Shown piece after piece: positions 44,448 to 54,899 of a stretch of DNA of 64,000 nucleotides. The translations under genes were made by a program, and so were the position numbers. The stretch lies in contig RPFO01000079.1 in NCBI GenBank assembly GCA_009746045.1, positions 4,868,468 to 4,932,467 on the forward strand, read 5' to 3'. Position 1 is the first letter of the stretch, and every line of letters starts with the position of its first letter. The DNA is from Mesostigma viride (lineage: Eukaryota > Streptophyta > Mesostigmatophyceae > Mesostigmatales > Mesostigmataceae). Under the pieces are notes generated by a model. That model saw nothing but the letters and a program-made list of their open reading frames with translations, had not been told where the DNA came from and did no database searches.

Positions 44448-46427
44448 TCATCCCCGGCTCCCATTCCGCATCCTCCTCTCCCTCTCCCTCTCCCTCTTCC
44501 TCCTCCCCCTCCCCCTCCCATTCTCCCTCCCCTCTCCCTCCCCCTCCTCCTCCCCCTCCCCCTCCTCCTCCCCCTCTTTCTCCCCCTCTTTCTCTCCCTC
44601 TTCCTCCTCCTCCCCGCCTTCACTGTCACTGTGCACAGCAGGGACGGCATCGTCTATGTGGGTGCCATCACCTGCGTTCACGGTGCCAGCCTAGCTCCTG
44701 TGGAAAGAAGCGAGCGCGGCCAAATGCCTCGACTGGGTGTGGGCAGCCGCACACGAACTGCGTCACCTCCGCCAGGGCATGATAGTCCTCACACTGCCCA
44801 TCAGCCCACATCGCCTTGATGAGCAGGTGACCTCCCCTTTCCTGAACCTTAGTGACCCAGCCATGGAAGCGCTCCCTCTTCCTCGCTATCCCCGGAAACA
44901 GGGCACACAGGCGCATCCCGATAAGCGCACGTGCTCCATGCTCGGCAAAGTAGGCATTGCAGTCATCCTTTGCTGCTGCCCTGGCGGCGGTGGCAGTCTT
45001 GTAATGCTCAAAGTCAATCTGCGGGTGCTCTTTCAACGCCGCCACCGTGGCAGCTGACAGTTTGCCGGTACTGATCAGCTCAGGCTGGTGCACCTCTGCC
45101 GTACCGCCCACTGTCCAGTGCTGCAGGTGTACATCAGAAATGGGGACCGTCATCCCTGCGCTGCCGCCACCTAATGTCACTCTAGAAAACTGGCCCGTCC
45201 ACGACGGTGCGTAGTAAGGAGAGGCGACAATGCTGTCACGCTCCGTGCGATCGCCTTCCAGATCAAGGACCTTCACCAGCATGTGTGGTGCCCACGGCAT
45301 TCCCTGCCCGCAGGTGACGGCTGGCCGCTTAACAACGAGTAGGTCGCTGCGTCGTATGAGGCTTCCATTCACCTTGAAGGTGTGCCTGCCGGAAATCAGT
45401 GTGCGCAAAGCGGGCGTTGCCGTTGATGTGCTCCCTCGCGCAGCGGGCGCACATGCGCGGTTGATCTGCGCTTGAATCTCGCGGGCAGGGCAAGCGACGT
45501 GTGAGATGACTTGTTTTATGGGCAGCCTCAGTGCTCGTGTTGCCCGCGCAACCGACTGGTCGCCTGCAGATCGCAGCGGTAAGGGTACCGCCTTGTTCGC
45601 TTGCAGTTCACGCTTCTCTTTGAGCTTTTGCTCCATGATGTCGAACAGATTCTCGTTGTTGGCACGCACATCCTCCACGGACTTTGGCACCTGCTCAATC
45701 CATCCGTCCAGCAACTGCTGCTTCTCAGCGGCGACGATGTCAGGAAAAAGGCTGTGAAGGCTAGCGCAGGTACATCTCCTGGCACCGCCCTCGTCCCATT
45801 CAAAAAGCGGCACTAGACCAGGACTTCCTTTGGGGGCCTTGCCACGCTCTATGAGGAGGCACCCATAGACAGGATCTCCCTGCGGGGTGTACCCAATGGG
45901 CGTGACCCCGTCACAAGCCTCGCCATTAGGCCCTGTGGGCTGCCACTTGTTCACCGGTGCATTTACCAACGTCTCCGATGCGGCTAGGCGCCAGCGGACA
46001 TACACGGTCATATCCGGGCCCCAAAACACTTCGAGATCGAACACCTTCGAAGAGCGGTGCCTCTCCCTCTCGGCTTCGGTTGCTGGCTCATCATCCAAGT
46101 CGGCGGTGGCGCCCGCGCCCGCACCCGCGCCGGCGCCTGCGCCCCCACCCCGCCCGCGCCCGCGCGCGCGCCTTGGGTGGCGCCCGCGCCCGCACCCGCG
46201 CCGGCGCCTGCGCCCCCGCCCCCGCCCCCGCCCGGGCCCGCGCCCGCGCCCGCGTCTTGGGTGGCGCCCGCGCCCGCACCCGCGCCTTCTCCCCCGCCCC
46301 CGCCCCCGCCCGCGCCCCCGCCCGCGCCATGGGTGTGGCCCGCGGCTGGCTTCTTCGGAAATGCGTCCATCGATTTCACCCACCGGCCGTCAGCGGTGGA
46401 TGCACCCTTTCGGCCACGTTGTGACAT
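44448..46427 (-). CDS. Z cargo gene with C-terminal Tudor-like domain
   Basis: The main open frame is 46383-44668. A likely ATG is at 46427 (M-S-Q-R-G-R-K-G), but it is in another frame, joined through a G/A/R-rich repeat (46090-46330) where a frame slip or intron must occur. After the repeat comes a long unrecognised region (about 46080-44900) with V-Y-V-R-W-R-L-A and V-K-V-L-D-L-E-G-D-R. The end has G-M-R-L-C-A-L-F-P-G, F-H-G-W-V-T-K-V and A-M-W-A-D-G-Q-C-E-D-Y, a Tudor/Agenet pattern like 22747-22990, followed by V-C-G-C-P. A small intron (acceptor CTTTCCACAG near 44694) could join a Glu-rich acidic tail (to 44448). Likely a nuclear reader protein carried as cargo. Exon limits are uncertain. 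Confidence 0.55.
44460..44630 (-). repeat. CCTCTCCCT-rich low-complexity tract
   Basis: Polypyrimidine on the plus strand. In minus sense it encodes a Glu/Gly/Lys run that may be the acidic tail of the Z cargo protein. Confidence 0.85.
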
Positions 46428-46707
46428 CAAGCGCGGCGTCCCCAATAGAACAGTCATGCAATATGAATAATCATTAGTATCAACGATGCGTTCATGCAGG
46501 CGTGAACTGTGAAATACAACAAGCATGCAACAACGACTCCAGCACACTTAGTAAATACTGCTCATAATATCTGTGGCACATGCAACATGGTTAAAACACA
46601 CATGGATGACCTGTATGGCTGCACATGAACTGTCCACCTAGAGAAGACTAGAAATTCAGCATGATATCAAGAGCCATCCACACAAATATATGTCTTACCG
46701 CAGCTTA

Positions 46708-46850
46708 GGGCTTCTTCGGGTTGAGTTGGCGAATCGAGCTTGTTGAGCCCTGCTCGAAGTAATGCTCAAATGCGATGCCCAGGCCCGCCAGCACATCATC
46801 AAATGTGATTAGTTTCACAGGTGGTCCGAAGAGTTCCAAACGTGGTTGCT
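46708..46850 (-). CDS. Possible exon of a second Z gene
   Basis: After an acceptor-like AATTAG (about 46851) a 47-codon frame reads L-F-G-P-P-V-K-L-I-T-F-D-D-V-L and F-E-H-Y-F-E-Q-G and stops at about 46709. A GTAAGA donor-like site follows shortly. It could belong with 46856-47362. Weak evidence. Confidence 0.3.
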
Positions 46851-46855
46851 AATTT

Positions 46856-47362
46856 TCAGGCAGTGCCTGAAGGCCGCCTCGAAAGTGAAACGCGAAAGTG
46901 AAAAGGGGTCACAAACCCTATGTTCATATCCTTGACTCCCCCGTCGAGAACGAACCGAAAACCAGCGCCATGAACGAACTTGTGACGAGTAGATGACGAC
47001 ATCGTGGTTATGGCGTCGTACCCCCCCTGGTGCAGCTGCTGCTTTATCGCCGCCTTCCTGTCCTCTTGCTTCCGCCCGGGCGAAAACCAGGCGCTTCGCA
47101 ATGCCTGGAGATGTGATATTCTAATGGGCTTCATGCACTCGTGGCCGCACTTACAGTCGAACGTCTCGTCGGTCACTAGGCTGCCGGCATGGGTGCTGCC
47201 GCTTAGCACTATGGCTGCGAACTTGCGCTTCCCATGGTGTCCCATCACCATGATAGCGAAAGCCAGGAAGCAGATAGCCACGATTATGTCCCAGCAAAGC
47301 CATAGCACACCTTCCGTTTCGACCGCCATGTCGGCCACTAGTCCGGATAGCTCAATGTGCAC
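46856..47362 (-). CDS. Second Z gene fragment, C-x-C-x3-C motif protein
   Basis: 168 codons from ATG at 47362. A hydrophobic stretch (I-I-V-A-I-C-F-L-A-F-A-I-M-V) is followed by D-C-K-C-G-H-E-C and then L-Q-A-L-R-S-A-W-F, and later F-R-F-V-L-D-G-G. A short Cys-x-Cys-x3-Cys box followed by an L-R-x-x-(W/Y/F) helix is seen near the N terminus of several eukaryotic transposon proteins, so this might be a transposase exon. I cannot prove it. Its first 25 codons lie in the palindrome arm and are duplicated in inverse orientation at 47830-47905. Confidence 0.35.
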   Translation of the reverse strand: MHIELSGLVADMAVETEGVLWLCWDIIVAICFLAFAIMVMGHHGKRKFAAIVLSGSTHAGSLVTDETFDCKCGHECMKPIRISHLQALRSAWFSPGRKQEDRKAAIKQQLHQGGYDAITTMSSSTRHKFVHGAGFRFVLDGGVKDMNIGFVTPFHFRVSLSRRPSGTA

Positions 47363-47904
47363 CTGACCTTGACACTAATCGCACAAACAGCCACAATTTT
47401 GCAAGCAAGAAGACATGGCTACCTCGGCATTTCATGAAATGTACTTCGTGAAATGCATTTCGTGAAATGTACTAAGGAACGTGATTGGCCGGCGTTCGCT
47501 CGCCAAATCTCGCAAAATGTACTAAGGCACGTGATTGGTCCCGCAAAATGTACTAAGGAACGTGATTGGCCGGCGAAGATTCTGTAGGGAATTTTAATTG
47601 CAGCAAACAGAATCTTCGCCGGCCAATCACGTTCCTTAGTACATTTTGCGGGACCAATCACGTGCCTTAGTACATTTTGCGAGATTTGGCGAGCGAACGC
47701 CGGCCAATCACGTTCCTTAGTACATTTCACGAAATGCATTTCACGAAGTACATTTCATGAAATGCCGAGGTAGCCATGTCTTCTTGCTTGCAAAATTGTG
47801 GCTGTTTGTGCGATTAGTGTCAAGGTCAGGTGCACATTGAGCTATCCGGACTAGTGGCCGACATGGCGGTCGAAACGGAAGGTGTACTATGGCTTTGCTG
47901 GGAT
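47288..47904. repeat. Near-perfect 617 bp palindrome in Z
   Basis: Arms are 47288-47585 and 47607-47904 with a 21 bp spacer (coordinate sum 95192). Arms contain repeated AAATGTACTAAGGAACGTGATTGG-like motifs and the start of the 46856-47362 frame. It would form a long hairpin. Confidence 0.95.
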
Positions 47905-49095
47905 GATTATCATCGTAGTACATCATATGTATTACAGTACATTTCACGAAGTACATTTCATGGAGGCAGAGGGAAAGTTCCTGTTCATGGTGAGTCGGGG
48001 TTAGCAATCACGGCAATGTCGATACATGTACTTGCAGTATATACAAATGCCATAATGTCCTTAGATGCAGCATGAATGTCTATTGTTCGGATTTCTTTTA
48101 TCACGATGCTTAGGATGCCTTCCAACAGAAATCTGCTGCGCTACAGGTCGGGAATACCTGAACTTGATATGCGTGGCCAGTGGCCATGGCAGCCGGGGTC
48201 GGTAAGAATTAACTTCGATAGCCATGAATAATGCGGAAAGTGAACGTTGTCCACCCGCTGCACAGGGAAAATGGCTGCACAGGAACGGCCTGACGTGATA
48301 CTGTCGCAAAGCAGTTCTCATAAGCCGACAATTACACATTCGACTTATGATCGATAATCGGCGCAGGCCTTCGACATTCAAGCGCGCATCGAAACGTCGT
48401 GAGGATTTCGGACATTTAGATGAAGTTGGATTGTTTTCGGCCCTCGTATTTGCCATGATCTTGGCCATCCAATCTTTTTGCTTCGTGCACAGTTTGCGTT
48501 TGCAGTTAAGCGTAGGTACATGACAAGCTTGCGTTTGCGTTTGCGTTTGCGTTTGCCTTTGCCTTTGCCTTTGCGTATACATTTGCATGTGCGCTTGCGT
48601 TGCCGTTTGCTTATGCGTCCCAATGTATGTCTGGCTTTGGGCAATTCTATTTCCTTGTCGTTGGGATATGAGTGGGTGCTGGCGGTGGTGTTACTGTCGG
48701 CAGGTAGAGTGGCAGTGGCTTCAACTTCTGTTGCTTTTTCATTGCATTTGCATTTTCATTGGGTCTCTGTAGTTAACAACTGCTTTAAATATCTTTGTTA
48801 ATAGCCGGCTTCAGCTGTAATTTCGATTGCATGTTGCTTTTGAATTGCATTCGCACTGGGCACATGCAGTGGGCATTAGGCATTGGTAGTGCAATTACAC
48901 ATGCAGTCACACTTGCAATTGCAATGAAGTTGAAATTGAAGCTGCAGCTAAAATTTGCTACGTGCCTACTGGTACAGTCGCATGTGCAGTCAACTTTGTG
49001 CTTGTTTATTATTATTATTTCTTCTTCTTATAATTTCTTCTTCTTATTATTATAATTTCTTCTTGCTTTTCGTAATGTGTGGTGGTTAGAATGGT
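47905..49095. other. Z spacer, no supported gene
   Basis: Contains short GTTTGC/CTTTGC hexamer runs (48525-48610) and a TTATTATTTCTTC microsatellite (49000-49065). Open frames here are repeat-derived. Confidence 0.5.
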
Positions 49096-49212
49096 GATGG
49101 CAGGGGCAGGAGCAGGGGCAGGGGCAGGGGCAGGGGCAGGGGCAGGGGCAGGGGCAGGGGCAGGGGCAGGGGCAGGGGCAGGGGTAGGGGCAGGGGCAGG
49201 GGCAGGGGCAAT
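49096..49212 (+). repeat. GGGGCA hexanucleotide repeat
   Basis: About 19 GGGGCA units with one GGGGTA. Confidence 0.98.
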
Positions 49213-49489
49213 CATGAGTTGCTTTCGGCCTGGCATGTGCACCAGAACTGGCATATGTGCTCGCAATGCAGCTTGCTACTCTTGTTCCTTTTGTTTGCCT
49301 TTTCTTTTGTTTGGGAACTGTTCGTGCAGGGGGGTGGGATGAGGCCGCGAGTCTCTGGGCAGGGGCATTGACGTGGGTAGGTGTGTGTCTGGGCTAAGTC
49401 TGCAATTGTCGCTGCTGTGCTGTACTTCTGGCTGTGGCTTACGGTGCATTTGTGGCTTGGAGTAGGGGTGAGGCTAGGGTGGGCGCAGG

Positions 49490-50385
49490 CGCGGGCGTGG
49501 GCGTGGGCGTGGGCGTGGGCGTGGGCGTGGGCGTGGGTGTGGGTGTGGCGTGGGCGTGGGCGTGGGCGTGGGCGTGGGCGTGGGCGTGGGCGTGGGCGTG
49601 GGCGTGGGCGTGGGTGGGCGTGGGCGTGGGCGTGGGCGTGGGCGTGGGCGTGGGCGTGGGCGTTGGCATGGGCGTGGGCGTGGGCGTGGGCGTGGGCGTG
49701 GGCGTAGGCGTGGGAGTGGGCGTGGGCGTGGGCGTGGGCGAGGGCGTGGGCGTGGGCGTGGGTGTGGGTGTGGGCGTGGGCGTGGGCGTGGGCGTGGGCG
49801 TGGGCGTGGGCGTGGGCGTGGGCGTGGGCGTGGGCGTGGGCGTGGGTGTGGGCGTGGGCGTGGGCGTGGGCGTGGGCGTGGGCGTGGGCGTGGGCGTGGG
49901 CGTGGGCGTGGGCGTGGGCGTGGGCGTGGGCGTGGGCGTGGGCGTGGGCGTGGGCGTGGGCGTGGGCGTGGGCGTGGGCGTGCGCGTGCGCGTGGGCGTG
50001 GGCGTGGGAGTGGGCGTTGGAGTGGGCGTGGGCGTGGGCGTGAGCGTGGCGTGGGCGTGGGCGTGGGCGTGGGCGTGGGCGTGGGCGTGGGCGTGGGCGT
50101 GGGCGTGGGCGTGGGCGTGGGCGTGGGCGTGGGCGTGGGCGTGGGCGTGGGTGGGCGGGGCGGGGGCGGGGCGGGGCGGGGCGGGGCGGGGCGGGGCGGG
50201 GCGGGGCGGGGCGGGGCGGGGCGGGGGCGGGGGCGGGGGCGGGGCGGGGCGGGGCGGGGGCGGGGCGGGGCGGGGCGGGGCGTGGGCGTGGGCGTGGGCG
50301 TGGGCGTGGGCGTGGGCGTGGGCGTGGGCGTGGGCGTGGGCGTGGGCGTGGGCGTGAGCGTGGGCGTGGGCGTTGGCGTGGGTAG
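49490..50385 (+). repeat. GGGCGT hexamer minisatellite with GGGGC/GGGGGC block
   Basis: GGGCGT (purine variants GGGTGT, GGGAGT) from 49490 to about 50150, then GGGGC pentamers and GGGGGC hexamers to about 50281, then GGGCGT again. It is strongly G-rich on the plus strand and could form G-quadruplexes. Long Gly/Val/Trp/Ala frames are artefacts. Confidence 0.97.
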
Positions 50386-50462
50386 GTGTGTGTCTCAGCT
50401 ACGTCTGCTATTGTTGCAGCTGCGCTCTACTTCTGGCTGTGGCTTTGGGTATAATTGTGGCT

Positions 50463-50825
50463 TGGAGTAGGGGTGAGGCTAGGGTGGGCGTGGGCGTGGG
50501 CGTGGGCGTGGGCGTGGGCGTGGGCGTGGGCGTGGGCGTGGGCGTGGGCGTGGGCGTGGGCGTGGGCGTGGGCGTGGGCGTGGGCGTGGGCGTGGGCGTG
50601 GGCGTGGGCGTGGGCGTGGGCGTGGGCGTGGGCGTGGGCGTGGGCGTGGGCGTGGGTGAGAATGGGCGGGTGCGGGGGCAGGGGCATGGGCATGGGCGGG
50701 GCGGGGGCGGGGGCGGGGCGGGGCGGGGCGGGGGCGGGGCAGGGGCGGGGCGGGGGCGGGGGCGGGGCGGGGCGAGGGCGGGGGCGAGGGCGGGGGCGGG
50801 GCGGGGCGGGGGCGGGGGCATGGGC
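50463..50825 (+). repeat. Second GGGCGT and GGGGC minisatellite
   Basis: Preceded by a duplicated leader (CTTGGAGTAGGGGTGAGGCTAGG-like, also at 49455). GGGCGT runs to about 50655, then GGGGCGGGG-type repeats. The leader plus repeat is therefore a larger duplication. Confidence 0.95.
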
Positions 50826-51616
50826 GTGTGCATGGGCGTTGGGGGGGTCAGGGGGGCTGGGGTTGGGTTTGGGTGGGTGGGTCATTGGTGCAATGTTTGG
50901 AGTTGGGGCTTGTGTGTGTGTGGGGGGGGGGGGCATGGGGATTGCCATGCGCGTGCACGTGGGCGTCCGCGTGATCCTCTGTTCGTGTACATGTTCATGC
51001 ATGTGCCATGACGGCACAATGCATGTCAGATTCGTGACTTTATCGTGTGTTCCCTAGTTGCAAGTATTACTGCTAAAATTCATTGCAGCATTCCATTCCT
51101 TGCATAATGCTTGATTGCTTGCATCAGTTCATTCTATACTTCGATCATGACCTGAAGTGCTTAAGTATTACCAGACTCTCGCGCAGTGTCAGAATGTCCA
51201 ATTTTTTGCACACATGCATGTTTGCACACCAAAGCCCTCATTCCCATGTTGATAAGGCTAAGTAAAACATTTTTTTTTGTGCGGTGATCCACGAAATGCA
51301 GCTGTGAATGGCTCTAGGAGGTCACCAATGGTGGCCAGACCTGTTATTGAGCATTGGGAGACGTTACAGGGGCATCAATCACAGTTACATTTAGTTCAGA
51401 TGTAGTTCAATTTAGTACATTATAGTATAAATGTAGTAGAAAATAGTACAACCTAGTATATTGTAGCATATACTAGTTCAACTACCTCCAGATGAGATCC
51501 AGGGGCTATGGGGACACTTTTTATGCAAAACTGAACTTGAAACAAGCAAAAAACAAGAAACTTGGAAAAACTCAAAATGTACTTGTGCTGGAGTACATTC
51601 TTAACGGCTGGCAGGG
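50826..51616. other. Z right end, no gene
   Basis: G-rich to 50940, then ordinary sequence, then AT-rich 'TAGTA/TAGTTCA' motifs (51390-51480) before the TIR. Confidence 0.5.
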
Positions 51617-51619
51617 ACT

Positions 51620-54600
51620 GGATCCCCTCGCATATGGCCCTGCATTCTGCCACATCTGAACTGATACAGACCCTCTTCTGCAGTCTGCTGTACCAGCTGA
51701 ACAAACTTGCCCTGCTCTGATAAAAAGCAAACAGAGCAGCAGATCTCCCCCTGACCTTGGTAACCTGGCGAGCATCCATGGAACTGTCAACAAAGATCTC
51801 CAAGGTGATAGGCTGGGCAAAGTCAATCCCAGACAAAATCAGATCAGGGGTACTCTCCACCAACCGGGCTATGACTCGAGGCTTCTCATCCTCAAGCACC
51901 TCATCAGGCATTCTGCTATGGACCATCAAAGACGGACCACAGATGCTGGCAAACCAGGCCCACATGCCTCTCAACTCAGGTCCTGCAGCCTGGGTGATCT
52001 TCTCTGGCAAGGCCTTCACAATGGTCTGTTTATAATCTCCTCCAGCCTGAAGCCTGATACTCCACTCCCCGTCCCTCCTGAACAGGGTAGCCTGCATTCC
52101 ACAGAACACTACAGGCTTGTTGGGCTCCTGCCACAGCTCCTTGCCCAGTGAAAACTTGCCACTGATGACAGGAATAAACTTCTTCAGCCAGGTCGTGGGG
52201 GCTAGCAAATGCAGATCATCTCCATGCAAACTAGCATACACTGGCAGACCCTCCCATTGGGCCAGCAGCAAACAGGGATCAACTGAAGACACTCTCAAGC
52301 CACACTCACTGATCAGAGCTTCCTGCAGCGTGAGTCTCCAGATGATTGGGCTCGACCTGAGTCCTTCCAGGCCCTTCAGAATAACCAGGAATTGTTGATG
52401 CAGCTCCAGCTTCCAGATGGCAGGCACCTCAACACAGTAAGGCTCATCCTGCTTCCACACCCTCCTGGCCACTTCTGGATCAGATTTTAAAAATGCCCTC
52501 TTGAAGTCCAGCAGCACTGATGACATAGCTGCTCCCCTGTTCAGCAACCCCACGTAGAGACATAGCAAAATTCTCCATGTGTCGTGTAGCATCCCTGGCG
52601 TGTATAGCTCCTCTCCTGGCAGACTCCCCGTGCCGTGATACTCATTCAGGACAGGCCTGACATGGGGCACTGATACCTCATCCACAACCTTCCTCTTCAG
52701 CACAAATCTCAAAGCAAGCTTCCTTGATGCTGGGGGACGTCTGTCTGTTGGTGCAGCACACTCAAACTGCAACCACTCCTCCAATGCCTTGGAGAAGGCG
52801 AGCTTCCAAGCCTCAAACAAAGTAGGCGAGCTCATCTCTTGGACCAGCTGGTCATATGTCAAAGGAGAGTGTGCAGCAAGGCTCCTGTGAGTTATGCCAA
52901 TACTGCTGGGGTGCAACACAGCTGGAATCACCAAACTGGCCGCTGGGGGCACCTCCCCTTCATCCCATTTTACACCCTTGACCGGCTTGGCCCTGCACCT
53001 GACTGGAAATGTTGTCCTGAAATTTTCTAGGGGAATCATCCCCCAGCCATCTCTTCTCAGAGCTGTAGCTCTGATAGAAATCCCAGGATTGCCCAGAAAA
53101 TTCTGACCCAAAATCACAGGGCCATCATAGTCCTCTAGGACAAGGAAGGTCACATCCACACCCATGACAGGGGCAGTAACCTCTCCCAACACCCTTAGAT
53201 GCGTCCTACCACTGAAATCAGACACCCAGGGGCAACTTGGTTCTCCGACCAGCAGTTCTCCTGTATGCTGAGGTCCCATGACAGAAACCTGTGCATTGGT
53301 ATCTATCTCCATGGCAGCTACCTCAGGTTCATCCAACTGGACAAGCTTGGACACCTTAGGCTCCTTCTTGGCTCTTTGCAAAGCCTGTACAATATCTGAT
53401 AGACGCACACCCCTAGGCCTGGTGTCGGGCCGTTCCGGAGGTGCAGCCTGTCCGCCTGCTTGCCCAACCACCGTATGTGAAGGTACCCCAGGGGCCGGGC
53501 CAGGGTCACCCTGAGGGCTCGATACAGCTGTAGCACCCTGATCAGGAAGCTCCACGTCACCCCCGCCTTGTACACCAGCGGGCACCTGGAAGAGGTCTCC
53601 TTGATTACCTCCCCGGGGACGGATCTTTGACCAGGACAGACGGTGCACTGCTTGGGAGCCATCAATGGCCACCCAGCACTTATGGCCAGCGGCTTCTACT
53701 CGGGTCACCACCCCATCATGCCAGCTGCCACGTTTCCCTGGAAAGCTTGGTTCCTTCCACACAACAACCTGTTGTCCAACGTTAGGTTCTAGGACACTCC
53801 AGCCCTTGTCTTTCTGCCTCAGCTTGAGGAACTTGGCCTCTAGCTTCTCCTTCCATGCCTGCTCAGCATCAGCTGGCAGCATCCTGGTATGCAGCATAAG
53901 AGGATTGATGGCAATGTCACCAAAGAACATGGGAGTCCTCAGGTTCAGCCTGTCCTCCACAGAACGTAGCCATGCAGATGTCACAATGGCAGATGACGTC
54001 CTTGGAATCCTCTCCACCAGCAGCACAGTCTTGATCTCTTGGATGGCTCTCTCCACCACCCCTTGCTGGCCGTGGCTCTCCCTGGGTGTAATCAGCAACT
54101 CTGGAAACTCTGGCAGGTTCTCACAGCACTCAAACTGAATGTCACACTGCAACAACTCCAACCCAGGGTACCTGCTCCTTGTCAACTTCAGAGCAGCAAT
54201 CAATGTAGGCTTCTCCATGTCAGGCAGGATCTCTAGGGTCTTGTACTTGGTATATCTGTCCACTGCCACCAGCAGCTTCAAACCCCTGATTCTCTGAATA
54301 TCTACCTGCACATGGCCTGGCTGCAAAATAGGAGTCCTGGCATGAGACTGCTTGGGCTTTCTAGCAACTAGCCTGCACTTGCAAGCTTGAGCAACCTGTT
54401 GGCAGATGGAGTACAACTCACTTCCTCCCAGCCGTCTAGCAACTTGCAAAGACTGAGCTGCATGGCCAAACATGGTATGCAACCTTGAGGCAATGTCATA
54501 CAAGAGAGAAAACCTTTTATTGTCATTATTAGCACTCAAGGTATGTACAGATCCCTTATGTACAGGAGGCACCAGGGTCGTGCCTGTCAGACTGTCTCCA

Positions 54601-54899
54601 GCCCTATCCTCATCCTGACCATCCTGTGCCAGTCCTGCACGGTCAGAATGCTTCTGAGATCCACCTGGGTCCACATCACCAGGTCCTACCTCAGGCTCAG
54701 CACCGCCATGGCGGGCACGTTGGCGAGTAACCACTGCAGCTACAGCTGGCATACTCTCTGTGGTAACCAAGCTTGCCCCATCGTGTCCAATAGGCTCTTT
54801 CACTAGAGCATGGGGCTGCCCCTCACTGCCGTCACTAGCAGCTACATTACACACCCCTGGGGGCACCCTCCAGGGTTCAGGGATGTGTGCAGGCTCAAG
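51620..54899 (-). pseudogene. pol polyprotein: integrase, retropepsin-like, RT, RNase H (cut by Z)
   Basis: The frame is open from the codon after the gag UGA (54902-54900) to the Z junction. Integrase has an H-x(n)-H/C-x-C zinc region (L-H-T-M-F-G-H, C-Q-Q-V-A-Q-A-C), then core Asp in V-Q-V-D-I, Asp in L-Q-C-D-I and Glu in V-V-E-R-A. Next comes a retropepsin-like stretch (M-E-I-D-T-N-A-Q and V-I-L-G-Q-N-F-L) with D-T-N in place of D-T-G. RT has L-L-D-F-K-R-A-F-L, G-L-R-S-S-P and L-H-G-D-D-L-H. RNase H starts at F-V-D-S-S-M-D and D-V-A-E-C-R-A. INT before RT is the copia arrangement. Protease after INT is unusual. Apart from the Z insertion the frame is intact. Confidence 0.87.

Larger units (their letters stand above)
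43167..51616. mobile_element. Z: 8.45 kb DNA transposon inserted in pol, with Tudor-like cargo
   Basis: Ends CCCT(A/G)CCAGCC(A/G)TTAAG and onward match over 32 bp with two transitions. The 3 bp duplication ACT lies at 43164-43166 and 51617-51619. The insertion lies in RNase H and its precise removal restores the frame. Contents are a ~173 bp satellite (43260-44040), a Tudor-like gene (minus), a second gene fragment (46708-47362, minus), a long palindrome and G-rich minisatellites. The superfamily is unknown: a 3 bp duplication with CCC-starting ends is compatible with several DNA transposon groups. Confidence 0.88.

Noticed and set aside
48061-48588. 175-codon minus-strand frame with Gln/Arg/Thr repeats
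   Set aside because: N-terminal half derives from a CTTTGC/GTTTGC hexamer run and the rest has no recognisable feature.
49434-51057. Gly-Val, Ala-Trp, Pro-Thr and Arg-Gly repeat proteins of 100-300 residues
   Set aside because: Hexanucleotide repeat translations in overlapping frames; no non-repeat coding sequence attached.
43160-51620. Segment between inverted RNase H flanks as a simple inversion
   Set aside because: The inverted flank similarity is the transposon TIR itself; the RNase H halves keep the same orientation and join in frame when Z is removed.
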